Shown piece after piece: positions 28,050-37,221 of a stretch of 64,000 nucleotides of DNA. This DNA comes from Alphaproteobacteria bacterium (GTDB taxonomy: Bacteria; Pseudomonadota; Alphaproteobacteria; Reyranellales; Reyranellaceae): contig JAFKFK010000009.1 in assembly GCA_017307275.1 (NCBI GenBank), positions 310,001 through 374,000 of the forward strand. Reading direction: 5' to 3'. Each line of letters opens with the position of its first letter. Position 1 is the stretch's first letter. The position numbers and the translations under genes are program-made. Under the pieces are notes generated by a model. It searched no databases. It was not told where the DNA came from and worked only from the letters and a program-made list of their open reading frames with translations.

Positions 28050-28997
28050 TCAGGCCTCGTGGCTACGCGGTGCCGGATCGTAGCGTGCGTTTAGCCATGC
28101 CCGGTCGAACAGATCGATCAGCGCGCGGTAGCTCCCGACCGTCACTTGATCGAACCGGCTGCTGCCGCCGTTCATGAACTCGTCCAGACACCGTTCCGTG
28201 GCTGCCAGGTCGTCCAGGCGAAGGCCGAGCGAGACGAGATCCTTCGCAATCGACGCTTGCTCGGGCAGGTAGGCATCGAGTGCGTCCAGCCCTGAATCCG
28301 GCGACGGAAGCCGCACCATGACCACTCTCGAAACCGACGGCTGTGCATCCGGGCCGATCAGCGTCGTGCCAAACATCAGCCCGCCCAGGACGCTGGCCGG
28401 TGGCGTGGGCGGGAACAGGCAGAAGGTAACGAGCTGTGCCATGCCCGTCAGATCGCGCACATCGAATCGCAGATCGTTCTTGCTGAGGGTGCCACTGCCT
28501 TCGAGTTTCATCAGGCCTGTGGGCAGCGCTTCGACATAAGCTGCAGCCAGCCGGCCCGTGGCGGTTGCGATCGTCATCTCTCCGCGCACGAGTTTACCGC
28601 GGAAATAGGGAGACCACGCAGGCGAGTAACAGACATAGGTGCCCGCAAGATTGAGGCCTGGAGCCGGTCGGGTGGACGGGCTGCCCGATTCCTCGACGCG
28701 ACGCATGAGGGCCGCGGGATCCCGGCCGTGGCGGGCAGCGATCTCTTGGAGGAATGTGTCGATGTCGCTGTCGGCGATCCACCGGCCCGGCTTCTTGATG
28801 TCCAGCACCTTGGCCCAGTCGTCATAAATCTGAAGTTGGCGGGGCTGCGCGCGCCCCTGCAACCACTTGTCTGCGCGGCCGACGTCGAATGATGTGGCGG
28901 AATTGACTTTGTGAAAGGCCGTTGCGAGGTCCTTGCGGGTGACGGTCCCCAGCAGGGCGACAGTCAGGCGCAATTTCCGATCGATGTCTCGAGCCAC
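28050..28997 (-). CDS. Conserved protein of unknown function
   Basis: A 315-residue soluble protein. The GTG at 28997, after TTCGGAAA, gives an N-terminus ARDIDRKLRLTVALLGTVTRKDLATAFHKVN. Residues 1-110 look helical and DNA-binding-like (RADKWLQGRAQPRQLQIYDDWAKVLDI resembles a helix-turn-helix module), and residues 120-240 look beta-rich (AGTYVCYSPAWSPYFRGKLVRGEMTI). The combination suggests a regulator or effector-binding protein, but no named family was recognised. The frame is open for another 97 codons upstream, with a Cys-rich and less plausible sequence. It is convergent with the response regulator gene. Confidence 0.6.
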   Translation of the reverse strand: MARDIDRKLRLTVALLGTVTRKDLATAFHKVNSATSFDVGRADKWLQGRAQPRQLQIYDDWAKVLDIKKPGRWIADSDIDTFLQEIAARHGRDPAALMRRVEESGSPSTRPAPGLNLAGTYVCYSPAWSPYFRGKLVRGEMTIATATGRLAAAYVEALPTGLMKLEGSGTLSKNDLRFDVRDLTGMAQLVTFCLFPPTPPASVLGGLMFGTTLIGPDAQPSVSRVVMVRLPSPDSGLDALDAYLPEQASIAKDLVSLGLRLDDLAATERCLDEFMNGGSSRFDQVTVGSYRALIDLFDRAWLNARYDPAPRSHEA

Positions 28998-29486
28998 TTT
29001 CCGAACCCCAACGCAACCACAGTGGAAAGCGTATGGAATTCCAATCGCCTTCTGTCCGCACCAATAGCCCATCTCGACACCTTGGCGCACATTGAATCGT
29101 GACAGATGGCGGCGAGTCGCTCGCCGATGGCCGGCCCTTCTGATGAATTTGACGCAGTCGGTCCAGTCGACTCGACGACTGCAGCGAGGATCGAAAGTTC
29201 TCAACGGACTCGGGGAAGACGGGAGTAACGGCGTAACCAGGCAGGTACTGCAGCTGCACGCTCTTCGCCGGGAAGAAGATCCCGACATGGCCGCTCTCCC
29301 GAGGACTACCCGCGCGATCTAGGCCGTTCTGGCGCCGACTGCAGAGATCCAATCCAGGAACGACCTCGCGAAGGACAACACGTCGATCGTTTCGAGCCGC
29401 CAATCGATGCGGGGTGGCCAGGCTTTCACGGGTGTTGGCGGCAGCAAAGCGCCTCATCGATCACAAAGTGGGTGGAGAACATAGTC
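28998..29486. other. Intergenic region between divergent genes
   Basis: About 490 bases separate the unknown gene (minus strand) from the RTX protein gene (plus strand). Part of it is an in-frame upstream extension of the former, rejected as coding because a better start exists. The promoters of both genes must lie here, but no convincing -35/-10 pair, repeat or small RNA was found. GGTGGAG at 29471-29477 serves the downstream gene. Confidence 0.4.
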
Positions 29487-31904
29487 ATGACAGCGACGCC
29501 GAGCCTGAATCCAGCACCGGAGGCGGTGCTGAGCGCCATAAACGACTACGTGGCCGACCTCAGCGCATACTTCACCCAGCACAACGTCACCTACACCATC
29601 ACATGTGACGTCGCTGCGGCAATCTCCGTCGACAGTCGCCTCTGGACGGCCGGCGCACAGCCCGACCAGACGATGTTCGTCGGCAGTGCGGTAAAAACAT
29701 TCATGCTGGCGGAGTATCTGCGCAGCGATCTGTCCGACATGGCGGTGATGAACATCGACGACAGTATTCGGTCGATCAGCAGCACCGTCTTCGGCGATCA
29801 GACCCTCGCAGGCAAACCTCGGCCCGATCTGAAGCTCGACGGCGAGACGCTGGCACGCAGCGTGCTCGAAGCGATGATCAGCCATAGCGACAATACCGCG
29901 ACCGACGCGATTCTAGCCGCCGTAGGTGCCGACAATGTACGCGACCTGATCAGCGACGTCGGGCTGACTTCGGTGGAAATCCCCGATTCGACACGGCGAT
30001 TGTTCACCTATCTCGCCTCGGGGCAGGACGTCGACGTCAACTGGGAGACGCTGAAGCAGTATGTGAACAATCCCCCCGACAAGCAGGAAGCGATCAACGA
30101 CGTACAGTCCATGCTCGCCTCCGCGTCGGACATGGTGCGCTGGTACGAGACCGCCCTGCTCGACCCGAGTTTCTTCAGCGCTGCAGACCTCGCGCAGTTC
30201 AAGCGCGTGTCGTCGATGGCCGACGCGCTTCACCTGGTCGTGCCCGAAAACCTCGCCTCGTACGGCAAAGGCGGCAGCATCACGTGGAACGATTTCAGCG
30301 CCCTCACCGTGTCGGGGCAGATGGTCATGCCGACCATGGACCCGGGGCGGCCGTGGGTCCCCTTGACGTTCAGCTTCAACGTCAATTGGGGGAACGACGA
30401 CCCCGCGATGTTCGGCGAAGTCGCCGGGATTTTTGCCCCTGCGATCAAGGGGGTCCTCACAGCGTCCTTGAACTCCTTCTACTGGACCACGACCAATTTC
30501 CCCCTGACGGTAGCGGTCGACGATCTCACGGGCACGTCCGGCCGGGACGAATTTTCCGGGCCAGGCGGCGGGCTGGACTCACTGCGAGGTCTCGACGGCG
30601 ATGATTCGTTCCATATCCGGGCCAGCCAGACCGGTCTCATCAGCGGCGGCAACGGCTACGACACGGTTTATGCCCTCGACAACCAGCTCGACAGCGGGCT
30701 GACCTTCGATACCGTCGAGGCGCTGAACGCCTCGCAGACGAGCCTCCGTGCCACGGTGGCTCAACTCGCACAGTTCTCCGGGATCTTTGCGACGGCAGGC
30801 AGCCCGACATTCAATATCGTTCTGCAGGGAGCAGGAGGAGAGCTGGATTTCTCGAGCCGGTTCGTCTCGACCGTCCTGTTGAATGTCGACGCGTCCGGAA
30901 CGAGCTCACAGGTTATCCTCGTCGGCACGGCACACAACGACAGCCTCACGGGCTCGGCATTCGACGACAGTCTCAGTGGCGGCAATGGCAACGATTCGAT
31001 CAGCGGTGGCGGCGGGGCCGACAGGATCGTCTTCGGGACGGGGCAAAGCACGCTGCATGACACCCTGGCCGACATGAACGGCGACACGATCGTCGGCCTC
31101 GGGACCAAGAACACACTCACCATCACCGACTCCCTCATCGGGCGGGATCACCTTTCCGTCGCGAGAGGCGATGATGCGGTGACGCTTGGCGCCGGCAGCA
31201 CGTCCATCCGTGTCGATGGAAACTTCACCAGCGGCGACTTCATGGCGGTTGCGCGTGGCGGCACCGAAGCCTCCACGATGGTGAGCTTCGTGAACTACCT
31301 GCCGTCGCTCGCCGAAGGCGTGAGGGTCGACCCGGCCTCGATCAACGGCATCGCCAACGAGCCCTTCCTGGTCGGCGACGGTTCAGTCAACTTCACGCTG
31401 CAGCTCGAGTCCGCCGTTTCGGCGTTCCGCAACATGCTGGGGTACTACAAGGTCGCCGCAGACGGGACGATCATCGACACCCACATCGCATTCTCCAACA
31501 CCCTGGACGTGTCGGCCGGTGCAAGGACGGTCGATCTCGGCACACCGGCGGCTGGCGAACGCATCGGCTTTTTCCTGATACAGAATGGCTTCAACCTCTA
31601 TGGCAACCTGGCAGACGATCTCTCCTTCCGGGCGCCGGACGGCAGCGGTCCAGCCGATATCGACGCTGGCCTGCCCCTCGTTCTCAGCAGTGCAAGCCGA
31701 GGCGCGTTGACCGCCGCACCAATCTTCCATGCGATCTCGACCCTCAATCCGGATGACGCCGTACAAGTCCTGTCGGGCGTTTCACTTGGAGGCCGCGATC
31801 TGCGTATCGGCTTCGAAGATTGGCAGACAGGCATCGGCGACAACGATTTTCAGGATGTCGTGGTCTCGATCCACAGCAGCGCCGACGGTCTTTTCATCCT
31901 CTAG
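29487..31904 (+). CDS. Serine beta-lactamase-like domain fused to RTX repeats and DUF4114
   Basis: An 805-residue, acidic, cysteine-poor protein with no signal peptide. Residues 1-300 resemble a class A beta-lactamase/transpeptidase fold: S67-AV-K70 (SxxK), S134-D-N (SDN, in ISHSDNTATDAI) and YGKGGSI near 260 in place of the KTG box. Around residue 484 come Ca-binding RTX nonapeptides (GGNGNDSISGGGGADRI). The C-terminal 110 residues end in IGFEDWQTGIGDNDFQDVVVSI, typical of DUF4114 domains of large exported proteins. RTX repeats and the missing signal peptide suggest type I secretion, but no exporter genes are near. ATG 29487 has GGTGGAG nine bases upstream; GTG 29472 is an alternative. Confidence 0.8.
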   Translation: MTATPSLNPAPEAVLSAINDYVADLSAYFTQHNVTYTITCDVAAAISVDSRLWTAGAQPDQTMFVGSAVKTFMLAEYLRSDLSDMAVMNIDDSIRSISSTVFGDQTLAGKPRPDLKLDGETLARSVLEAMISHSDNTATDAILAAVGADNVRDLISDVGLTSVEIPDSTRRLFTYLASGQDVDVNWETLKQYVNNPPDKQEAINDVQSMLASASDMVRWYETALLDPSFFSAADLAQFKRVSSMADALHLVVPENLASYGKGGSITWNDFSALTVSGQMVMPTMDPGRPWVPLTFSFNVNWGNDDPAMFGEVAGIFAPAIKGVLTASLNSFYWTTTNFPLTVAVDDLTGTSGRDEFSGPGGGLDSLRGLDGDDSFHIRASQTGLISGGNGYDTVYALDNQLDSGLTFDTVEALNASQTSLRATVAQLAQFSGIFATAGSPTFNIVLQGAGGELDFSSRFVSTVLLNVDASGTSSQVILVGTAHNDSLTGSAFDDSLSGGNGNDSISGGGGADRIVFGTGQSTLHDTLADMNGDTIVGLGTKNTLTITDSLIGRDHLSVARGDDAVTLGAGSTSIRVDGNFTSGDFMAVARGGTEASTMVSFVNYLPSLAEGVRVDPASINGIANEPFLVGDGSVNFTLQLESAVSAFRNMLGYYKVAADGTIIDTHIAFSNTLDVSAGARTVDLGTPAAGERIGFFLIQNGFNLYGNLADDLSFRAPDGSGPADIDAGLPLVLSSASRGALTAAPIFHAISTLNPDDAVQVLSGVSLGGRDLRIGFEDWQTGIGDNDFQDVVVSIHSSADGLFIL

Positions 31905-31988
31905 AGCGTCACGCCTTTCCTCGGGTGCCCCAGCGAGATTGGAAAATGGACAGCCACGTCAACCGGCAGGAATCGTCCGATCCACCGG

Positions 31989-32017
31989 CTTGACCAAAGC
32001 TTGACCTTTCCTTGACC
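31989..32017 (+). promoter_or_regulatory. Three CTTGACC direct repeats with 11-bp period
   Basis: CTTGACC occurs at 31989-31995, 32000-32006 and 32011-32017, each separated by four bases (AAAG, TTTC). Seven-base direct repeats at an 11-bp period place the sites on the same DNA face and are the layout of PhoB/OmpR-type response regulator operators. The heptamer is not the known Pho box. The array lies about 120-160 bases upstream of the DUF6790-like gene and downstream of the RTX gene. Arrangement is seen; function is inferred. Confidence 0.5.
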
Positions 32018-32151
32018 TGCTTGGGCACGCCTTCCACGGCATGCTCCCGTTACAATTCCGTCGCGGGCTTGTGCAGAGTTTCATGTCGATGCTGCGTCAG
32101 GGGACGAATAGATGATTCTGGTCGGTCGTTCACATGCCATGGCAGCCGAAC

Positions 32152-32682
32152 ATGGCTGACATTGTCGGCGCCGCGATCCGCTTTATCCTGGCGAACTACC
32201 CCCTGACATTCCTGGTCGTCGGAGTGCTCTTCGCGCTCATCGCGATTGCCCGCCAGACCAAGCCCGTGGGCGCGTCCATGATTGTCGAGAAGCTCCTGGC
32301 CTGGCACGTCTTCTGGGCCATAGGTGTCTTCAATTTCTACAATTTCGTGATGCACGGATTGTTCGGCAAGATGGCCGCCGCCTTTATCGGCTGGGCCGAC
32401 AGCCCCTTTCAGTTCGAAGTCGCCACGGCGAGTCTCGGATTTTCCGTCGTCGGCTTCATTGCCGCGTTCCGCAGCTTCGATCTGCGCCTCGCCGCCGTCC
32501 TTGGCCCCAGCTTCTTCATGCTGGGAGCTGCCGTCGTCCACATCTACCACATGATCGTCGAACACAACTTCGCGCCAGGCAATGCGGGCGTCATCTTCTA
32601 CATGGATATCTTCATTCCTCTGTTCGGGCTGAGCCTGCTCTGGCTCCAGCATGGCTACGGCAAACCTCGGCGAACTGCCTGA
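32152..32682 (+). CDS. DUF6790-like membrane protein
   Basis: A 176-residue integral membrane protein with about five hydrophobic segments (LTFLVVGVLFALIAIA; WHVFWAIGVFNFYNFVMHGLFG; ASLGFSVVGFIAAFRSF; AAVLGPSFFMLGAAVVHIYHMI; GVIFYMDIFIPLFGLSLLWLQ). Conserved-looking His and Asn residues in the segments (WHVFW, VHIYHM, EHN) resemble DUF6790 proteins, whose role is unknown. ATG 32152 begins the usual MADIVGAAIRF; ATG 32134 in the same frame is an alternative and neither has a strong ribosome-binding site. A triple CTTGACC array lies upstream. Confidence 0.7.
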   Translation: MADIVGAAIRFILANYPLTFLVVGVLFALIAIARQTKPVGASMIVEKLLAWHVFWAIGVFNFYNFVMHGLFGKMAAAFIGWADSPFQFEVATASLGFSVVGFIAAFRSFDLRLAAVLGPSFFMLGAAVVHIYHMIVEHNFAPGNAGVIFYMDIFIPLFGLSLLWLQHGYGKPRRTA

Positions 32683-32807
32683 CGCACGGATCGCAGCCGC
32701 GCGTGGCGCAGATTGCTCCTCGGCGATCCGATACTCGCGACGGTAGTCGGCATGCTACACAGTCGTCGTCTTGGAAGACGTTGTTGCCGAGGGCAGCAGG
32801 GGGCGGG

Positions 32808-33821
32808 ATGAAGCGTACAAATGGATGGCTTGCGGTGCTGCTGGTGGGGCTGGCCGCCGGGCCGATGCCCTGTTGGGCATGGGGAGCTACCGGCCATGAA
32901 TGGATCAGCGGGATTGCAATCGAGAAACTGCCGGAGTCCATCCCTGCTTTTGTCCGGACACCCGCTGCGATCGCCGACATCGCCGTCATGGGCCGCGAAC
33001 TCGATCGTTCGAAGGGTGCCGGCCGAACGCACGACGCCGAGCGTGATCCGGGCCATTGGGTATCCTTGGCCGACGACGGCTCGGTTCTTGGCGTCCTGCC
33101 ACTGGATGAGCTGCCCGATACACGCGAACAGTACGATACATTGCTGCGCGCCAAGGGTTTTACTCAATACAAGGCAGGCTACCTTCCCTATTCGATCGTC
33201 GACGGCTGGCAGCAGCTCCGAAAGGACTTCGCCTACTGGCGTGCCGCCAAGAAAGGGGCGGAGACAGCGGCGTCGGCCGAGGAGCGCGCATGGTTCGAAG
33301 CCGATCTCCGGCTACGCGAAAAGCTCACCCTTCGCGACCTAGGGGTGTGGAGCCACTATCCGGGCGACGCCTCGCAACCGCTCCACGTTTCCGTGCATTA
33401 CGAAGGCTGGGGGCCCTATCCCAATCCCCACGATTACACGACCAAGGACTTCGATGCCTATTTCGAGGGCGAGTTCGTAAGGGACAATCTCGTACGCTCT
33501 GCAGTAGCGGCGGAAGTCGGTCCCTACCAATCATGTGGTTGCTCGATCGAAGACCGTACGAAAACCCTGCTGCTGGCCACGCTCGCCCAGGTGGATCCGC
33601 TCTATGCACTTGAAAAGAACGGCGGGTTAAAAGCCGGCGATCCGCGCGGCATTGCCTTCACGAATGCGAGGCTTGCCGCCGGCGCCACGGCGGTACGCGA
33701 CATGATCGTCGACGCCTGGCTCGCCAGCGCCGACACGCCCGTCGGCTATCCGATGGTGAACGTGCGAGATATCGAAAGCGGAAAGATCCGGGCGACTCGG
33801 GAACTCTTCAAAGGTGACTAG
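32808..33821 (+). CDS. Secreted S1/P1-type nuclease
   Basis: A 337-residue exported zinc-dependent nuclease. After the signal peptide (ending CWA), the mature N-terminus is WGATGHEWISGIAIEKLP, where the terminal Trp and first His are zinc ligands in this family. Further ligands appear in the ADIAVMGRELD-to-GHW region, and HYPGDASQPLHVSVHYEGWG carries the conserved H-x3-D-xxQPLH block. Such enzymes cleave single-stranded DNA or RNA and 3'-nucleotides and are often used to scavenge phosphate. The ATG at 32808 follows GGGGGCGGG. It stands alone between a membrane protein and an AsmA-like gene. Confidence 0.88.
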   Translation: MKRTNGWLAVLLVGLAAGPMPCWAWGATGHEWISGIAIEKLPESIPAFVRTPAAIADIAVMGRELDRSKGAGRTHDAERDPGHWVSLADDGSVLGVLPLDELPDTREQYDTLLRAKGFTQYKAGYLPYSIVDGWQQLRKDFAYWRAAKKGAETAASAEERAWFEADLRLREKLTLRDLGVWSHYPGDASQPLHVSVHYEGWGPYPNPHDYTTKDFDAYFEGEFVRDNLVRSAVAAEVGPYQSCGCSIEDRTKTLLLATLAQVDPLYALEKNGGLKAGDPRGIAFTNARLAAGATAVRDMIVDAWLASADTPVGYPMVNVRDIESGKIRATRELFKGD

Positions 33822-33889
33822 ATCCACTCAGCACAGTGTGCCGTTGTCGAGGATGCGCTAGTATCGCGGCATTGGACAACGGGACGTTT

Positions 33890-36800
33890 ATGGCACACGA
33901 CAACCGCAAGAGGCTCTTGATCGGCGCCGCCGGCCTCATCGGCTTGCTGGTCGCCGTATTGCTGGCGCTGCCTTCATTCATTGATGTCGATGCCTACAAG
34001 CCCGAGATCGTGGCGCAGGTGAAGCGCGCGACCGGACGTGACATTGCCATCGATCGGCCGATCCGCCTGTCGCTGCTGCCAACACCCAGCGTCGAGCTTG
34101 ACGGCGTAAAATTCCTCAACGTGCCAGGTTCGAAGAACCCCAATATGGCCGAGATGAAGTCGCTTACCGTCAAGCCCTCGCTGCTTGCCCTGCTGATGGG
34201 CGACGTCGAAGTCGCCGAGATGACGCTTGTCGAGCCGAAAATCTTTCTCGAGGTCAATGCCGAGGGCAAACCGAACTGGGTGTTCGCCCCCTCCGCGTCT
34301 GGGGCGGCGCTTCCCCGCCCGTCAAAGCCCTTGTCGATTGGCCGGCTCGCCATCGAGAACGGCACGCTGACGTTCAGCGATTCCAAGGCGGGGCTATCTG
34401 TGATGGCCGACAAGGCCAACTTCGTCGCCTCGGTCGGCTCGATCGACGGGCCTCTTTCGTTGACCGGCGGTGCAATCGTCAACGATGAGCCTCTGAAGAT
34501 CGACCTGACGATGAGTGCCAAGGGCACCGCCGGCCACACCGCCGACGTTGCGGTGGAGACAGGCGGCGGCAGGCTCTCATACAAGGGCACTTTGAGCGAG
34601 CTCAGTCCCGCGGCGCGGCTGTCGGGCACCGTGTCGGCCTCGGCGGACAATCTCGTGGCCTTCACCGAGGCGATGATCAGGATCACCGGGCTGCCGCAGC
34701 CGCGCTTGCCGCCCTTGCTGGCCGGCAAGTTCAAGTTCGACAGCCCCGTCGACCTCTCTCCGACGGCAGTAGCTGCCAAAGGCTACAAGCTGACCCTAGG
34801 CGGGGACAGCGGCTCAGGTTCGCTCGCCCTCAGCCTGACGCCCTCGCTCGCCATCGAGGCAAGCTTCGCGGCCCCACGGCTCGATCTCGACCGCTGGTTG
34901 GCGGCACTTCCACATCCCGACCAAGTGCCGCCGCCGCCCGAAGTGCCCACGGCAACGCCAGCCTCGGCCGCACGACCGGCTGCTCTCGGCTGGCTTGCGA
35001 CGCTCAACGCCAAACTTGCAATCGAGGCAGGCGAAGTCGTTTACAACAAGAAGCCCGTACGCAACGTGGCGCTCGAACTCGAGGCGCGCGGCGGTGCGGT
35101 CGCCGTACCGAAGTTCACCGCCCTCCTCCCGGGTGACCTCGACGTGCAGGCCAGGTCGACCTTTTCGGGAAACCCGACACGCCCCACCGTTTCGGGTGAT
35201 TTCAGCCTGTCCGGGCCGAAGCTGCGGGAAACACTGGCGTGGCTCGCCGTCGACGTTTCGTCGATACCGGCCAGCAAGCTCACGCAGCTCAGGGTCACGG
35301 GCCGCATGGGTTCGAGCGGCGGCAACGTGGAAGTGAACCAAGCCGTCTTCGAGCTCGACGAGCTCAGAGGCGCAGGCGGTATCGTGGTCAGCTTTACCGT
35401 GCCGCTGTCCGTCGTGACGCATGTCGAGCTCGGTACACTCGATCTCGATTCCTATATGCCACCATCCGGCTCTGTGGCCGCGCGCTCGCCGGCGTCGTCG
35501 GTCACGCCCATCCTTGCTCTGCTGGGTCCGTCGATCGGCCTCAAGCTCAAGGTGGCGAAGATCGATTACAATGGCGATGCGATCACCGGTGTCGATATCG
35601 ACGTCAAGCGAGATGCCGGCACGCTCTGGATGAATTCGGTCAAGGTGGCGAACCTGGCAAGTGCGCGCATCGCCCTGCGCGGCGCCGTCGCCAACTACTG
35701 GACACCTCACCCGCGGGCCGACTTCGCTTTCGACGTCGAAGCTTCCGACATGGATCGTGTACTCAAACTTGCAGGCGGCACGCCGGCTGGACTGGGCGCA
35801 GTGCATTTGCGCGGCGGCATCGCCGGCAGCTGGGATGGCCTAACGCTGCGCAACTGCGCACTCGATGCCATGGGCTGGAGCGTGCTGGCCAACGGTGCCC
35901 TCGCCTTGCCCGGTGCGGCGGAGGGCACAATCAAGTCTGCGTCGTACAAGGGCCGCATCGTCGTGAATGGCCAACCGATCGAGGCGGTAATCGACACAGA
36001 CCTATCAGGCAGCAAGCCGGTCATTGCTGCCGATCTCCGAACCAACATGCTTGACTTCGGCCGACTGGGCGGCGGCAAGGTTGCCGCACAGCAGCCACGG
36101 CACAGCATGTCCACCCTGGAGTCGCAGCCAATCGGAACGCCGCTCCGCAGCGTCGACGGCACACTGAAGGTCTCGGTGGCGAGCCTCGACGGCGCTCCGG
36201 TCCCCCTCGGCGATGCGGAAGCCGTCGCGTCCTTGAAGGACGGCGTGCTTACCGTCTCGCATTTCAAGGGAGGGCTTTATGGCGGGACGGTCAACCTGTC
36301 AGGAGTGATCGACGGCAGCCGGCCTTCGCTGTCCTTCGACCTGAAGGGAGAGGCGAGCGGCATCAAGATCGGCGAGGTGCTGCGCCGCAGTTCGGGCACC
36401 AACGAGATCGGCAGCCTCATCAGGATCACCATCGACGGCAACCTGAATGCCAGCGGCGTGACACTCCGCGGCAACGGGACGACCCTTGCCGAAATCAAGA
36501 ACTCACTGGCCGGCGGCGCGCAGTTGAGCGGCCATGTCCACCCCCGCGCCGACAGGTTCCTGCAGTTGCTCGGGTCGGCAGCAACGGGAGTCGCGGGTGG
36601 CGTCATCGACGCCACGCTGGGCAACATCGCGAGCGTCCTGGGTGACAAGGGCGGGGTCGGCGTCGGCAACCTCCTGAACGCGATCTCGCTGGTGCTGAAC
36701 CGCTTCGTCAACCATGACAATCCCCTGTCCGGCCATGTCGAGATTGCGGGAGGCGTCCTGACCGACAAGAACATTGCCCTGCAAGGAAACCGCGCGACTG

Positions 36801-37072
36801 CCAACATCGCGACGCGGACTAACCTGGCCAGCGCCACTACCGACACGACGATCAACTTCATGCTCGCCGAAGAGCCGGCGGCGCCCTACCTGATCGTCAC
36901 GGCCCGCGGCCCGATGGGGTCGCCCTCGTTCAGCGCGGTGCGCGGCTCCGCCAAGGATCCCCCGGGTGTGACCAACCTCTTCCAGAACTTGCCGCACGTG
37001 CCGATGCCCAGCATCTCGATCCCTACTCCGCGCGTTCCCGAGCCTACCGTCCCGAATATTTTCGGTCGCTGA
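33890..37072 (+). CDS. AsmA-like envelope protein
   Basis: A 1060-residue protein with one N-terminal membrane anchor (LLIGAAGLIGLLVAVLLALPSFI) followed by the AsmA opening IDVDAYKPEIVAQVKRATGRDIAIDRPIRLSLLPTPSVELDGV. It then runs through long repetitive beta-strand-rich regions and the C-terminal AsmA block (MSTLESQPIGTPLRSVDGTLKV, LRGNGTTLAEIKNSLAGGAQLSG, NRFVNHDNPLSGHVEIAGG). AsmA family proteins are periplasmic lipid-transfer or outer-membrane-assembly factors. It ends with a Pro-rich tail. The start at 33890 places the anchor at the usual distance. Confidence 0.9.
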   Translation: MAHDNRKRLLIGAAGLIGLLVAVLLALPSFIDVDAYKPEIVAQVKRATGRDIAIDRPIRLSLLPTPSVELDGVKFLNVPGSKNPNMAEMKSLTVKPSLLALLMGDVEVAEMTLVEPKIFLEVNAEGKPNWVFAPSASGAALPRPSKPLSIGRLAIENGTLTFSDSKAGLSVMADKANFVASVGSIDGPLSLTGGAIVNDEPLKIDLTMSAKGTAGHTADVAVETGGGRLSYKGTLSELSPAARLSGTVSASADNLVAFTEAMIRITGLPQPRLPPLLAGKFKFDSPVDLSPTAVAAKGYKLTLGGDSGSGSLALSLTPSLAIEASFAAPRLDLDRWLAALPHPDQVPPPPEVPTATPASAARPAALGWLATLNAKLAIEAGEVVYNKKPVRNVALELEARGGAVAVPKFTALLPGDLDVQARSTFSGNPTRPTVSGDFSLSGPKLRETLAWLAVDVSSIPASKLTQLRVTGRMGSSGGNVEVNQAVFELDELRGAGGIVVSFTVPLSVVTHVELGTLDLDSYMPPSGSVAARSPASSVTPILALLGPSIGLKLKVAKIDYNGDAITGVDIDVKRDAGTLWMNSVKVANLASARIALRGAVANYWTPHPRADFAFDVEASDMDRVLKLAGGTPAGLGAVHLRGGIAGSWDGLTLRNCALDAMGWSVLANGALALPGAAEGTIKSASYKGRIVVNGQPIEAVIDTDLSGSKPVIAADLRTNMLDFGRLGGGKVAAQQPRHSMSTLESQPIGTPLRSVDGTLKVSVASLDGAPVPLGDAEAVASLKDGVLTVSHFKGGLYGGTVNLSGVIDGSRPSLSFDLKGEASGIKIGEVLRRSSGTNEIGSLIRITIDGNLNASGVTLRGNGTTLAEIKNSLAGGAQLSGHVHPRADRFLQLLGSAATGVAGGVIDATLGNIASVLGDKGGVGVGNLLNAISLVLNRFVNHDNPLSGHVEIAGGVLTDKNIALQGNRATANIATRTNLASATTDTTINFMLAEEPAAPYLIVTARGPMGSPSFSAVRGSAKDPPGVTNLFQNLPHVPMPSISIPTPRVPEPTVPNIFGR

Positions 37073-37221
37073 AGCTCTCGCGGAAGCCGCCCCACTGATT
37101 CATCGAACAGAACCGCAAGACTGTCGCTGCGCTCTTTTGTTCGTCGAGGTGCTGGGTACAAACCTGACCGCTTGTTGTAGGTGTTGCGGGGTCAAGCTTC
37201 GATCAGGTGGGTATCCCGACG

